The notes beneath the pieces were generated by a model, which made no database searches, was not told the origin of the DNA, and saw only the letters and a list, made by a program, of their open reading frames with translations. A DNA stretch of 64,000 nt from Streptomyces rimosus (GTDB lineage Bacteria > Actinomycetota > Actinomycetes > Streptomycetales > Streptomycetaceae): the NCBI RefSeq assembly GCF_008704655.1, contig NZ_CP023688.1:5005001-5069000 (forward strand). The letters run 5' to 3'. Below, piece after piece: positions 21,394 through 28,382 of this stretch; position 1 is the stretch's first letter, and every line of letters begins with the position of its first letter. The translations under genes were made by a program, and so were the position numbers.

Positions 21394-21996
21394 ATGGGAA
21401 GCGAAGCGCGGTCCGGCGCTCCTGGCGTCGTTCCACCCCCTCCGATCGAATCCCGACTCGCCGCCCGGCTGGCCGAGTTGCGTACGGAGCGCGGCTGGTC
21501 GCTCGACGAACTGGCCCGGCGTACGGACGTGAGCCGCTCGACCCTCTCGCGCCTGGAGCGGGCCGAGATCAGCCCCACGGCCGCCCTCCTGAACCGGCTG
21601 TGCGCGGCGTACGAGCGCCCGATGTCCCGCCTACTGGCCGAAGTCGAGGCGGAGCCGCCTCAACTGGTGCGCGTCGCCGAGCAGTCCGTCTGGCACGACG
21701 CCCCCTCCGGCTTCACCCGCCGCTCCGTCTCACCGCCCCACCCCGGCCTACGGGGCGAGGTAGTGGAAGGCACACTCCGTCCCGGCGCGGACATCGCCTA
21801 CGACAGCCCGCCACCCGTACCCGGCCTGGAACAGCACATCTGGCTGCTGGCCGGCGAACTGGAAATCACCACAGGCGACACGGCGCACACCCTCCACCCA
21901 GGCGACTGCCTTCGCTTCCGCCTCTGGGGCCCCACCCGGTTCCGCTGTACGGGCCCGGCCCCGGCCCGCTACGCCCTCCTGGTGGTCCTCCCATGA
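21394..21996 (+). CDS. XRE-family regulator with C-terminal cupin domain
   Basis: A 200-residue protein: residues ~18-75 are a Cro/C1-type helix-turn-helix (LAARLAELRTERGWSLDELARRTDVSRSTLSRLERAEISPT) and residues ~110-195 a small cupin (GADIAYDSPPPVPGLEQHIWLLAGELEITTGDTAHTLHPGDCLRFRLWG). Such regulators sense a small molecule, often amino acid or polyamine related. The gene overlaps the following acetyltransferase by ATGA, so that enzyme is probably its partner. A dyad cgggatatcgtcccg ends two bases before the ATG and includes a -10-like 'tatcgt', suggesting an autoregulated, leaderless transcript. Confidence 0.88.
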   Translation: MGSEARSGAPGVVPPPPIESRLAARLAELRTERGWSLDELARRTDVSRSTLSRLERAEISPTAALLNRLCAAYERPMSRLLAEVEAEPPQLVRVAEQSVWHDAPSGFTRRSVSPPHPGLRGEVVEGTLRPGADIAYDSPPPVPGLEQHIWLLAGELEITTGDTAHTLHPGDCLRFRLWGPTRFRCTGPAPARYALLVVLP

Positions 21997-22526
21997 GCTG
22001 CGCCACCACCTTCACCATCACCCGTCTGTCCGCTGCCGCTTTCGACCGCAGCATCCCGGGCCTGGCCACCCTCCTCGCCGACACCGTCGCCGGCGGCTCC
22101 TCCCTGGGCTTCACGGCCCCCTTCGACCACGAAGCAGCGGCGGCCTGGTGGCAGACCCAACGCCCCGCCGTAGCGTCCGGCACCCTGGACATCTGGGTGG
22201 CCGAAGCCCCCGAAGGCGTCATGGGCACCATCAGCCTCGCCCACCCCCACAAACCCAACGCCCGCCACCGCGCCGAGATCATCAAACTCCTGGTCCACCC
22301 GACCACCCGAGGCCAGGGCCTCGGCCGCACCCTCCTCACCACCGCCGAACAGTCCGCCGCCCGCACCGGCTTCCGCCTCCTGCTCCTCGACACGGAGTCG
22401 GACAGCGCGGCGGATCGCCTGTACCGGCGCGCGGGCTGGACGCCGTACGGGACGGTCCCTGGTTATGCGGCGGATCCGGGTGGGGAGCTGCGGGATTGCA
22501 CGTTCTTTTACAAGGAAGTGGGGTGA
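21993..22526 (+). CDS. GNAT-family N-acetyltransferase
   Basis: A 177-residue GNAT enzyme. The acetyl-CoA binding motif A is EIIKLLVHPTTRGQGLGRTLLTTAEQ (R-x-x-G-x-G/A form) and motif B includes LLLLDTESDSAADRLYRRAGW. The substrate is unknown. Translationally coupled (ATGA) to the upstream XRE-cupin gene, so its expression probably follows the ligand sensed by that regulator. Its last 19 bases overlap the end of the convergent DUF397 gene. Confidence 0.87.
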   Translation: MSCATTFTITRLSAAAFDRSIPGLATLLADTVAGGSSLGFTAPFDHEAAAAWWQTQRPAVASGTLDIWVAEAPEGVMGTISLAHPHKPNARHRAEIIKLLVHPTTRGQGLGRTLLTTAEQSAARTGFRLLLLDTESDSAADRLYRRAGWTPYGTVPGYAADPGGELRDCTFFYKEVG

Positions 22527-22711
22527 GGGGTGAGGGTGCCGGTCTTGATGGCGTCCATGAGGGAGGCGAGTTGGGATGGGGTGGTGGTGACCACTGTGTG
22601 GGGGGCCTCGCTTTCTCGGATGCGGATGGTTTTGTCGGGGGATGCGGCGAGGCTCAGGCAGTTGCTGGAGTCGGCGCAGTAGGACGACTTCTGCCAGGGG
22701 GCGGATGGCAT
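22508..22711 (-). CDS. DUF397 small protein (AbaA-OrfD/WhiJ-associated type)
   Basis: A 67-residue DUF397 protein: WQKSSYCADSSNCLSLA at the N-terminus, IRIRESEAP, and the terminal FxxLxxAIKTG-like end. These small proteins are encoded beside WhiJ-type XRE regulators throughout Streptomyces and act with them in development and antibiotic control; some DUF397 proteins behave as antitoxin-like partners. It starts 11 bases after the XRE gene stop, so the two are co-transcribed. Confidence 0.9.
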   Translation of the reverse strand: MPSAPWQKSSYCADSSNCLSLAASPDKTIRIRESEAPHTVVTTTPSQLASLMDAIKTGTLTPHPTSL

Positions 22712-22722
22712 GGTTGTGCCTT

Positions 22723-23574
22723 TCAGAGTTCGTGGGCGATGTCGCGGATGAAGTCGCGGGATGCGGCTGCCGTGAGGGCCTTTCGAGTCAGCAGCTCCAT
22801 GACGGCCCGATATCGCGACAGTTGGGCAGCGGCATCGTGGAACACGGGGCCGCCCATTTGGTCGAGCTGCACCGTGTCGAGCTCCGGCGTCGGCCCGGCG
22901 GCGTACGCGATCGTCTGCCCGGAACCGGGGAACTCGCCTGCCGAGAACGGGATGACCAGAACGGTGACGTTGTCGCGTTCACTTGCCGCGATGATGTGCT
23001 CAAGCTGCTTGCGTGCGATCGAGGGGCCACCGAACTGCATCCGTAGGGCCGCCTCGTGAATGACGGCGGTATAGGGGACCGCACCGTCCCGGTAAATGGT
23101 GGCTTGCCGCTTGATACGGAATGAGGTGCGGTGCTCGACCTCGTGCGGTGGCAAGGGCGGTACGCCCTGGTTGAAGACGACGCGCGCGTGGTCGATGGTT
23201 TGGAGGAGGCCGGGCAGCGTGGAGGTCTGTGCCGTTCGGAGTTCGGTGGCGTGGAATTCCATCTCGGCGATGTCGAGTGGCCCGGCGGGCAGGGTTCCGC
23301 GGTATTCCTCCCACCAGTGCCGGACACGGTCGCCGGCCATGGCCGCGAGCGCGTCGATGAGAGCCCGGTTCCCGCAGGCGTAGTTGCAGGCCAAAGTCCG
23401 TACGCGGGTGGCGCTGATACCGGCCCGGCCGCGCTCGATGTTGCTTATGCGCGCCTGATCGACGCCTAGCAGCGAACCGGCGGCCGAAGCGGTCATCCCA
23501 GCGTTTTCGCGGAGTTTGCGCAGCTCGGCGCCCAGACGCTGCTGGCGCACTGTCGGTGTGGTCCTGGGCGGCAT
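22723..23574 (-). CDS. WhiJ-type XRE regulator (HTH plus DUF5753)
   Basis: A 283-residue regulator. Residues ~12-65 are a helix-turn-helix (LGAELRKLRENAGMTASAAGSLLGVDQARISNIERGR). The rest is the DUF5753 sensor-like domain, recognisable from FHATELRTAQTSTLPGLLQT, EAALRMQFGG, QLEHIIAASERDNVTVLVIPFSAGE and the C-terminal YRAVMELLTRKAL. With the DUF397 gene downstream and the divergent ATP-binding gene upstream it forms the classic whiJ/abaA-like trio. S. coelicolor WhiJ represses development until countered by its partner. It probably binds the palindrome at 23696-23714. Confidence 0.9.
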   Translation of the reverse strand: MPPRTTPTVRQQRLGAELRKLRENAGMTASAAGSLLGVDQARISNIERGRAGISATRVRTLACNYACGNRALIDALAAMAGDRVRHWWEEYRGTLPAGPLDIAEMEFHATELRTAQTSTLPGLLQTIDHARVVFNQGVPPLPPHEVEHRTSFRIKRQATIYRDGAVPYTAVIHEAALRMQFGGPSIARKQLEHIIAASERDNVTVLVIPFSAGEFPGSGQTIAYAAGPTPELDTVQLDQMGGPVFHDAAAQLSRYRAVMELLTRKALTAAASRDFIRDIAHEL

Positions 23575-23695
23575 CGACCCTCACTCTCGTGTCGCGCACA
23601 GTCTGCCGGGGCGGCCAGTGATGGTCCAGGGGAGCAAGTATGTTCCGAAAGGTGGCGCATGATGGCCCCGGTGACGCTACTGTGTGTCGCGCATC

Positions 23696-23714
23696 ACTCA
23701 CGCTCCGCGTGAGT
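23696..23714. promoter_or_regulatory. Palindrome in the divergent WhiJ-type promoter region
   Basis: actcacgc-tcc-gcgtgagt, an 8-bp perfect inverted repeat with a 3-base centre, lies between the XRE gene and the ATP-binding gene, 30 bases before the ATG of the latter. The position suits an operator for the XRE regulator. Confidence 0.6.
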
Positions 23715-23743
23715 CAACTGCGCATCCGCAACGGAGGCTTCGC

Positions 23744-24193
23744 ATGTCCGGTGGCTGGGAGTACGCGTTCGAGATGTCCGACAATCCGCTCGCTCCGCGC
23801 ATCGCGCGGCGGGTGGTGCGGCTGGTGCTGGAAGAGCACGGGGAGGCGGGGCTGGTTGACGGGGCGGAGTTGTTGGCGTCGGAGTTGATTGCCAACTCGT
23901 ACCGGTACGCGGAGGGGCCCGCCAGTGTGCGGGTGAAGCGGGTCGGGGCGCGCTTGCGCGTCAGCGTGTGGGACGGGAACCCGGAACTGCCGATCTTTGG
24001 CACGGCCTCGGTGGCCGGGCCGGCGGCCGAGGCCGGGCGGGGGCTGGGGCTGGTCAGGGCGTGTGCCGAGAGTTTCGGCGGGTTCGCGTACGGGGCGGGG
24101 GCGTTGGGGTCGGGTGGGGGGAAGGTGATGTGGTTCGAGTTGGGGGAGGGGTGTCCGTTGCGGGGTGGTGAGGGTGGGAGCGGGCTCGGGTGA
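23744..24193 (+). CDS. ATP-binding protein, RsbW/anti-sigma kinase-like
   Basis: A 149-residue GHKL ATPase domain of the kind common in Streptomyces whiJ/abaA clusters. N box ELIANSYRYA (residues ~43-52), G1 region VSVWDGNPELP, and G2 region GRGLGLVRACAESFG are present. It may phosphorylate or bind a STAS-type partner, but none is adjacent. ATG at 23744 with acggagg 6 bases upstream; an in-frame upstream start at 23684 would run through the palindrome. Its last 140 bases overlap the convergent MFS gene. Confidence 0.85.
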   Translation: MSGGWEYAFEMSDNPLAPRIARRVVRLVLEEHGEAGLVDGAELLASELIANSYRYAEGPASVRVKRVGARLRVSVWDGNPELPIFGTASVAGPAAEAGRGLGLVRACAESFGGFAYGAGALGSGGGKVMWFELGEGCPLRGGEGGSGLG

Positions 24194-25331
24194 GGAAGGT
24201 CGTTGCCGTACCGGCCAGGAGCAGGGCCAGGGCGGCCCAGGGGAGGGCCGCTGGCGGGGAGGCGGTCAGGAGGAGGCCGCCGGTCAGGGCGCCCGCGCCG
24301 ATACCGGTGTTGAACGCGGCGACGTAGAGGGAGGACGCGGCGTCGGGGGCGTCATGGGCCGTACGCAGGACGGCGGTCTGGAAGCAGACGGGGAGCGCGG
24401 TGCAGGCCAGGCCCCAGGTGGCGATGGCGAGGAAGAGGAGGGGGCGGTTCGACGGGGCCGCGCCCAGGGCGGTGAGGGAGACGGCCATCAGGGTGAGGGT
24501 GCCGAGGAGCGTGGCGCGGGGGCGGGTGTCGACGAGGGCGCCACTGAGCAGCGTGCCCGCGATTCCCGTGAGGCCGAAGAGGAGGAGTACGGCGCTGACG
24601 GAGGCGGGGGCGATTCCGGCGGCGTCGCGGAGGTATTCGGTCACGTACGTGTAGAGCGTGAAGTGGCCGAGGATGACGAGGCCGGTGGTCAGGACGACCG
24701 GGGCGAGGCCGGAGGTGCGGGCGACCCGGGGGAGGTCGGACACGCGCAAGGGCGGACCGGGTGGTACGCGCGGCAGCAGGCGCGCGGCGGTGAGCAGCGC
24801 GGCCAGGCCCAGCGCGGCGGTCGCGAGGAAGGCGGTGCGCCAGCCGAAGGCCGTGCCGGCCGCAGTACCGAGCGGCACGCCCACGACGAAGGCGAGAGAC
24901 ACGCCCGCGAGGACGATCGCCGTGGCGCGGCCGGAACGTCCCGGCCCGGCGATGGCCGCCGCGTACCCGGCGACGATGGCGTAGAAGACGCCGTGGGCCA
25001 GTCCGCACAGGAGCCGGGTCGCCGCGAGCGCCGCGTAGTTGGGGGAGAGGCCCGAGAGCGCGGTGGCGGCCATGAAGACCGCGCAGGCGGTGAGGAAGAG
25101 GCGTTTACGGGGCCAGGCGGATGTACGGGCGGTGAGCGGGGCCGCTGTCAGGCCGACGGTGAAGGCGTAGACGGTGACGAGGAGCCCGGTACGGGACGGG
25201 GCGACATCCAGATCGCGGCTGATGTCCGGGAGCAGGCCGACCGGCAGGAACTCGATGGTTCCGATGATGAAGACGAGGAGGGAGAGAAGGAGGAGGCGGG
25301 TGGTGGGGCGGGGGCCGGTGCTGGGGGACAT
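24054..25331 (-). CDS. MFS drug-efflux transporter
   Basis: A 425-residue, about 12-span transporter of the AraJ/CmlR/DHA1 drug-H+ antiporter type. The N-terminal FIIGTIEFLPVGLLPDISRDL, the motif-A region AAPLTARTSAWPRKRL and motif C (LGTAAGTAFGWRTAFL) are visible. The C-terminal ~45 residues are a Pro/Thr/Arg-rich tail, and this part is antisense to the ATP-binding gene, so it may be non-functional read-on. The ATG at 25331 is chosen over the in-frame upstream start at 25403, because a promoter with a MerR-type dyad places the transcript start at this ATG. Confidence 0.87.
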   Translation of the reverse strand: MSPSTGPRPTTRLLLLSLLVFIIGTIEFLPVGLLPDISRDLDVAPSRTGLLVTVYAFTVGLTAAPLTARTSAWPRKRLFLTACAVFMAATALSGLSPNYAALAATRLLCGLAHGVFYAIVAGYAAAIAGPGRSGRATAIVLAGVSLAFVVGVPLGTAAGTAFGWRTAFLATAALGLAALLTAARLLPRVPPGPPLRVSDLPRVARTSGLAPVVLTTGLVILGHFTLYTYVTEYLRDAAGIAPASVSAVLLLFGLTGIAGTLLSGALVDTRPRATLLGTLTLMAVSLTALGAAPSNRPLLFLAIATWGLACTALPVCFQTAVLRTAHDAPDAASSLYVAAFNTGIGAGALTGGLLLTASPPAALPWAALALLLAGTATTFLTRARSHPHHPATDTPPPTRTTSPSPHPTPTPPPRTRTRRNSRHTP

Positions 25332-25338
25332 GCGCGGG

Positions 25339-25370
25339 ACCGTAGGTGTTGACACCGGTGTGAAGGTCAA
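25339..25370 (-). promoter_or_regulatory. MerR-type promoter of the MFS gene, leaderless
   Basis: On the minus strand TTGACC (25370-25365) and TACGGT (25344-25339) are separated by 20 bases. Between them lies the dyad ttgaccttcac-acc-ggtgtcaa type, with outer arms TTGAC/GTCAA. Over-long spacers with a central dyad are the mark of promoters activated by MerR-family regulators. The -10 end is 7 bases from the ATG, predicting a leaderless message. No MerR gene is adjacent. Confidence 0.65.
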
Positions 25371-25421
25371 GGCACCGGGAGCGGCGCCTTCCTTCGGGTT
25401 CACGGGCCGGGGCGCTTGGCC

Positions 25422-26051
25422 TCAGAGCTGCGGGCCGGTCTGGGGCGCTGCGTACGGCACTGCGGGGAGCTTCTGCATCCGGGTCAGTTTGCGGACGAAG
25501 AGGATGGCGAGGACGGCCGCGACGATGTCCAGGAGCTCGGAAAGCGCGATCACCGACAGGGCCTGGCGGAGGCCGTCCGGCAGTTCGTCCTTGGTGTGCT
25601 TGGTGTAGAGGACGGCGCCGAGCCGGCTGACGGCCAGCGATCCGACCCTCAGCGTCCACCAGGCCCGTACCGGCGCGAGCGGGACCGTACGCCAGGAACC
25701 GTCGGGCGCCGACTGGGCGCTGGCCTGCCAGGTTTCCTTGGCGACGCGGTACGGCAGCCACAGATTGCCGATCGGTACGAACCAGCCGCCTATGGCCCAG
25801 CCGCGCCCCAGGGTGCACACGTCCCGGGTGTAGTGCTCGGCGTTCACCCGGGAGCGGTGGAACCAGATGATGAAGACGACGGCGGTGGCGATCAGGATGC
25901 TGCCCTGGAGGCCGGCGGCCAGCTCGTACAGGGCGTCGGCCCGCTTGGCCTCCTGCGCGGTGGCGGTCGCCAGGTTGCCCAGCAGCGCCCGCATGTTGAG
26001 GTCGGCGCCGAGTGCGAAGAGGTCGATGGCGATGACCGCGTACAGCAGCAC
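25422..26051 (-). CDS. DUF4328 membrane protein
   Basis: About 209 residues with four predicted membrane spans and the DUF4328 signature: FIIWFHRSRVNAEHY, GWAIGGWFVPIGNLWLPYRVAKETWQAS, and a final ALSVIALSELLDIVAAVLAILFVRKLT. The function of the family is unknown. The annotated GTG at 26051 cuts into the first membrane span (the preceding residues LPPKGLAAAVTV look native but have no start codon before an upstream stop). Either a CTG or an undetected frameshift near 26070-26085 restores the N-terminus. Confidence 0.75.
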   Translation of the reverse strand: MLLYAVIAIDLFALGADLNMRALLGNLATATAQEAKRADALYELAAGLQGSILIATAVVFIIWFHRSRVNAEHYTRDVCTLGRGWAIGGWFVPIGNLWLPYRVAKETWQASAQSAPDGSWRTVPLAPVRAWWTLRVGSLAVSRLGAVLYTKHTKDELPDGLRQALSVIALSELLDIVAAVLAILFVRKLTRMQKLPAVPYAAPQTGPQL

Positions 26052-26181
26052 GGTGACGGCGGCCGCCAGCCCCTTGGGCGGAAGGAGAGGAACTTACGGT
26101 ATGGCGTGTGCCGCCGCAAACTGCCCCGGCCGCAGAGGACGGCCGGGGCAGCGAGGGGTGGTGAGGGTTCGGGGTGTCGGC

Positions 26182-27117
26182 TCAGGCCGGGGCTACCGCT
26201 TCGGACAGGACGGTGGCGAGCTTGATGATCAGGGGGGTGTCGCCCGGGGCGGTGGGGAGGGACGGCTTGTGGGTGAGGGCGGTCAGGAGGACGGGGGCGC
26301 CGTCGGGGGTCCAGGCGATGGCCGCCTCGTTGCGGGTTCCGTACGTGTCACCGCCGCCGGACTTGTCGGCCACCGTCCAGCCCTTCGGCAGGCCCGTGCG
26401 GAACGTCGTGAGGGTGGTGGTGTTGCGCAGCAGCCAGTCGGTCAGCAGCGCGCGGTCCGGGCGGTTCAGCGCGTTGCCGAGGACGAGTCGCTGGTAGGTG
26501 CGGGCGATGGCGTACGGGCTGGTGGTGTCCGTACGGCGGTCCGGCTCGCCGGAGTTCAGCTCCGGCTCCCAGCGGTCGAGGCGGGTCACCGGGTCGCCGA
26601 GGGAGCGGCAGAAGCGGGTGACGGCGGTCGGGCCGCCCAGCTCGCGCAGGAGGAGGTTGGCGGCGCAGTTGTCGCTGTAGCGGATCGTCGCGTCGCACAG
26701 GTCCCGGATGGTCATGCCGGTGTCGATGTGGTCCTTGGTGACGGGCGCGTGGCCGGACTTCGTCACGTCGGCCTCGGTGTAGCGGATGACGCGGGCCAGC
26801 TGGGAACCGTCGTGGTCGAGGTCGCGCAGTACGGCCGCGGCGGCGAGCGTCTTGAAGACGGAGCACATCGGGAACAGCTCGTGGGCGCGGTGCAGCAGGG
26901 ACGCGCCGGTGGCGAGGTTGAGGGCGAAGACGCCGATTCTGGCCTGGTGTTCCCGCTCCAGGGCGCGCAGTCGGCGGACGGCGGCGGGGTTTTCGGACGG
27001 AGTGGTTCCGGCTGACGCCGCGCTCGCCGTCGTGGAGCCGAGGGCGAGCGCGCCGCCGAGGCCGAGTCCGGCGCCGAGCACGGACCGCCGGGTGAGTGAC
27101 GACGTGGGCTTGCGCAT
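26182..27117 (-). CDS. Class A beta-lactamase, Tat-exported
   Basis: A 311-residue serine beta-lactamase. The N-terminus is a Tat signal (TRRSVLGAGLGLGGALALGS). Active-site motifs are all present: S70-x-x-K as CSVFK, SDN in YSDNCAANLL, E166 in EPELN, and the KTG-type triad as KSG. It hydrolyses penicillins in the extracytoplasmic space; Streptomyces class A enzymes are usually chromosomal and need not confer high resistance. ATG at 27117 with gaaagga upstream. No BlaR/BlaI or LysR neighbour is seen, so regulation is unclear. Confidence 0.93.
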   Translation of the reverse strand: MRKPTSSLTRRSVLGAGLGLGGALALGSTTASAASAGTTPSENPAAVRRLRALEREHQARIGVFALNLATGASLLHRAHELFPMCSVFKTLAAAAVLRDLDHDGSQLARVIRYTEADVTKSGHAPVTKDHIDTGMTIRDLCDATIRYSDNCAANLLLRELGGPTAVTRFCRSLGDPVTRLDRWEPELNSGEPDRRTDTTSPYAIARTYQRLVLGNALNRPDRALLTDWLLRNTTTLTTFRTGLPKGWTVADKSGGGDTYGTRNEAAIAWTPDGAPVLLTALTHKPSLPTAPGDTPLIIKLATVLSEAVAPA

Positions 27118-27221
27118 GGTGTGTCCTTTCCCCGGTCCCCCGGTTGGCTGTTGCTGGTGGGGACGTTGAGGCGGAGGGGTTGGTTGCGCAAGCCCGGCGG
27201 CGTCGTGGGCGCTGCTGGAAG

Positions 27222-27309
27222 GCGCCAGGAGGCGGCCTGTAGGGGGCCCGGAGAGCGCCTGGAGGGGGCCCGGAGGGTGTCTGGAGGCGGCCCGTAGCAG
27301 GCCTGGAGG
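27222..27309. repeat. Four imperfect tandem 22-base repeats
   Basis: Units at 27222-27243, 27244-27265, 27266-27287 and 27288-27309, each close to ggcccgga-n-cctggagg; the middle two differ at only four positions. The array sits between the beta-lactamase gene and the stop codon of the DUF4232 gene, on the downstream side of the latter. There are no spacers, so it is not a CRISPR. Confidence 0.75.
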
Positions 27310-27313
27310 GCGT

Positions 27314-28036
27314 CTAGAGGGCGTCGTCCAGTTCGCTCTGCCAGTACGTGACCTGGGCGGAGTCGTCGATGTAGGTGTCCTTCGGCAGTGCGGGACGGGT
27401 GGAGCGGTCGTAGTAACCGCCGTCCCGGTTCGCGAAGAACACCTCCAGCCTGCGCACCGTCTTCCCGCCTTCGGCCTCCCCGGTGGGGTCCGACGTGCGT
27501 ACGGCCGCGTACGCGGACTTGCCCGGCTCGACGGACACCACGGCCTGCGGCTTGCTGTCCTCCCGCACCGCGGTGGGCGCCTGGGCGTCGTCGAAGCGGA
27601 GGGCCGGGTAGTGGTAGGCGTCGCAGCGGGTCGAGCCGGTGTTGGTGAGGGTGAGCAGCAGGTGGTTGATGGGGCGGCTGAGCTTGGAGACGGTCACCTT
27701 GGTGTTGGCCGCGGTGCAGGCCGTGGACTTCCCGCCGGTCGCGGCGCCGCGCTTGCCTCCGGCGCCGGCCTTGGCCGACGTCGCGTGCGAGCCGTGGCCA
27801 CTTGGCGAGCCCGCGCCCGAGGGGGACTTGGCCGACGGGCCCGTACCGCCCGAGCCGTCCGCGCCTGCCGAAGGAGCGGAGGCGTCGGGCCCGGCCGAGG
27901 CCGCGGGCCGGGCCGCCCCGACCGCCTTCTTGCCGTCCTCGCCGCCACCGCACGCGGTCAGCGAGAAGGCGGCGGCGACGGCAGCGGCGGAGGCGGCGAT
28001 CCGGGCGGTACGGGTGGTGAAGAGGCGCGAGGGCAT
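27314..28036 (-). CDS. DUF4232 lipoprotein
   Basis: A 240-residue predicted lipoprotein: signal sequence with twin basic residues and lipobox SLTAC (Cys at ~29), then a Ser/Gly/Ala-rich linker to ~90, then a DUF4232 domain (KVTVSKLSRPINHLLLTLTNTGSTRCDAYHYPALRF ... VEPGKSAYAAVR). DUF4232 proteins are surface-exposed and of unknown function. A possible 38-residue membrane peptide is encoded 47 bases upstream on the same strand. ATG at 28036. Confidence 0.88.
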   Translation of the reverse strand: MPSRLFTTRTARIAASAAAVAAAFSLTACGGGEDGKKAVGAARPAASAGPDASAPSAGADGSGGTGPSAKSPSGAGSPSGHGSHATSAKAGAGGKRGAATGGKSTACTAANTKVTVSKLSRPINHLLLTLTNTGSTRCDAYHYPALRFDDAQAPTAVREDSKPQAVVSVEPGKSAYAAVRTSDPTGEAEGGKTVRRLEVFFANRDGGYYDRSTRPALPKDTYIDDSAQVTYWQSELDDAL

Positions 28037-28083
28037 GGGTGGGTCTCCCCGTGGGACGGAAGGGCGTGGACGGTGGCGGGGGG

Positions 28084-28200
28084 TCAGATCCCGTCCAGTA
28101 CCGCTGCGATGACGACGACACAGAGGGCGAGAACGCTCAGGGCCGCGAAGTCGGCAGGGTCGAGACGGCGATCGGGACGACAGCGGAATCGGGTCCGCAC
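28084..28200 (-). CDS. Possible 38-residue single-span membrane peptide
   Basis: GTG at 28200 (ggggagcagcc upstream gives a good ribosome site), 38 codons, TGA at 28084. The product is a basic N-terminus (MRTRFRCRPDRRLDPAD) followed by one hydrophobic helix (FAALSVLALCVVVIAAVLDGI), a plausible small membrane protein. It precedes the DUF4232 lipoprotein gene by 47 bases on the same strand. I do not recognise a family. The rest of the 28037-28382 gap carries divergent promoters only. Confidence 0.5.
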   Translation of the reverse strand: MRTRFRCRPDRRLDPADFAALSVLALCVVVIAAVLDGI

Positions 28201-28382
28201 GGCTGCTCCCCGGTAGGGCCCCGGTCGGGGCGTCTGCGGTGGTCACAGCCTGTGCGACGGTCCGTCCCGGCCACAACAGCCACCCGGATATTCGGGACGC
28301 TGGAACGAATGCGCGTACGCTGACCAGGGAGAATGGGGGTTCCCTGGAACGCGGTCGTGGGATGGGGCACGAGGGGGGAACA

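Noticed and set aside
27222..27309. CRISPR array
   Set aside because: Repeats are contiguous with no spacers and no cas genes are present.
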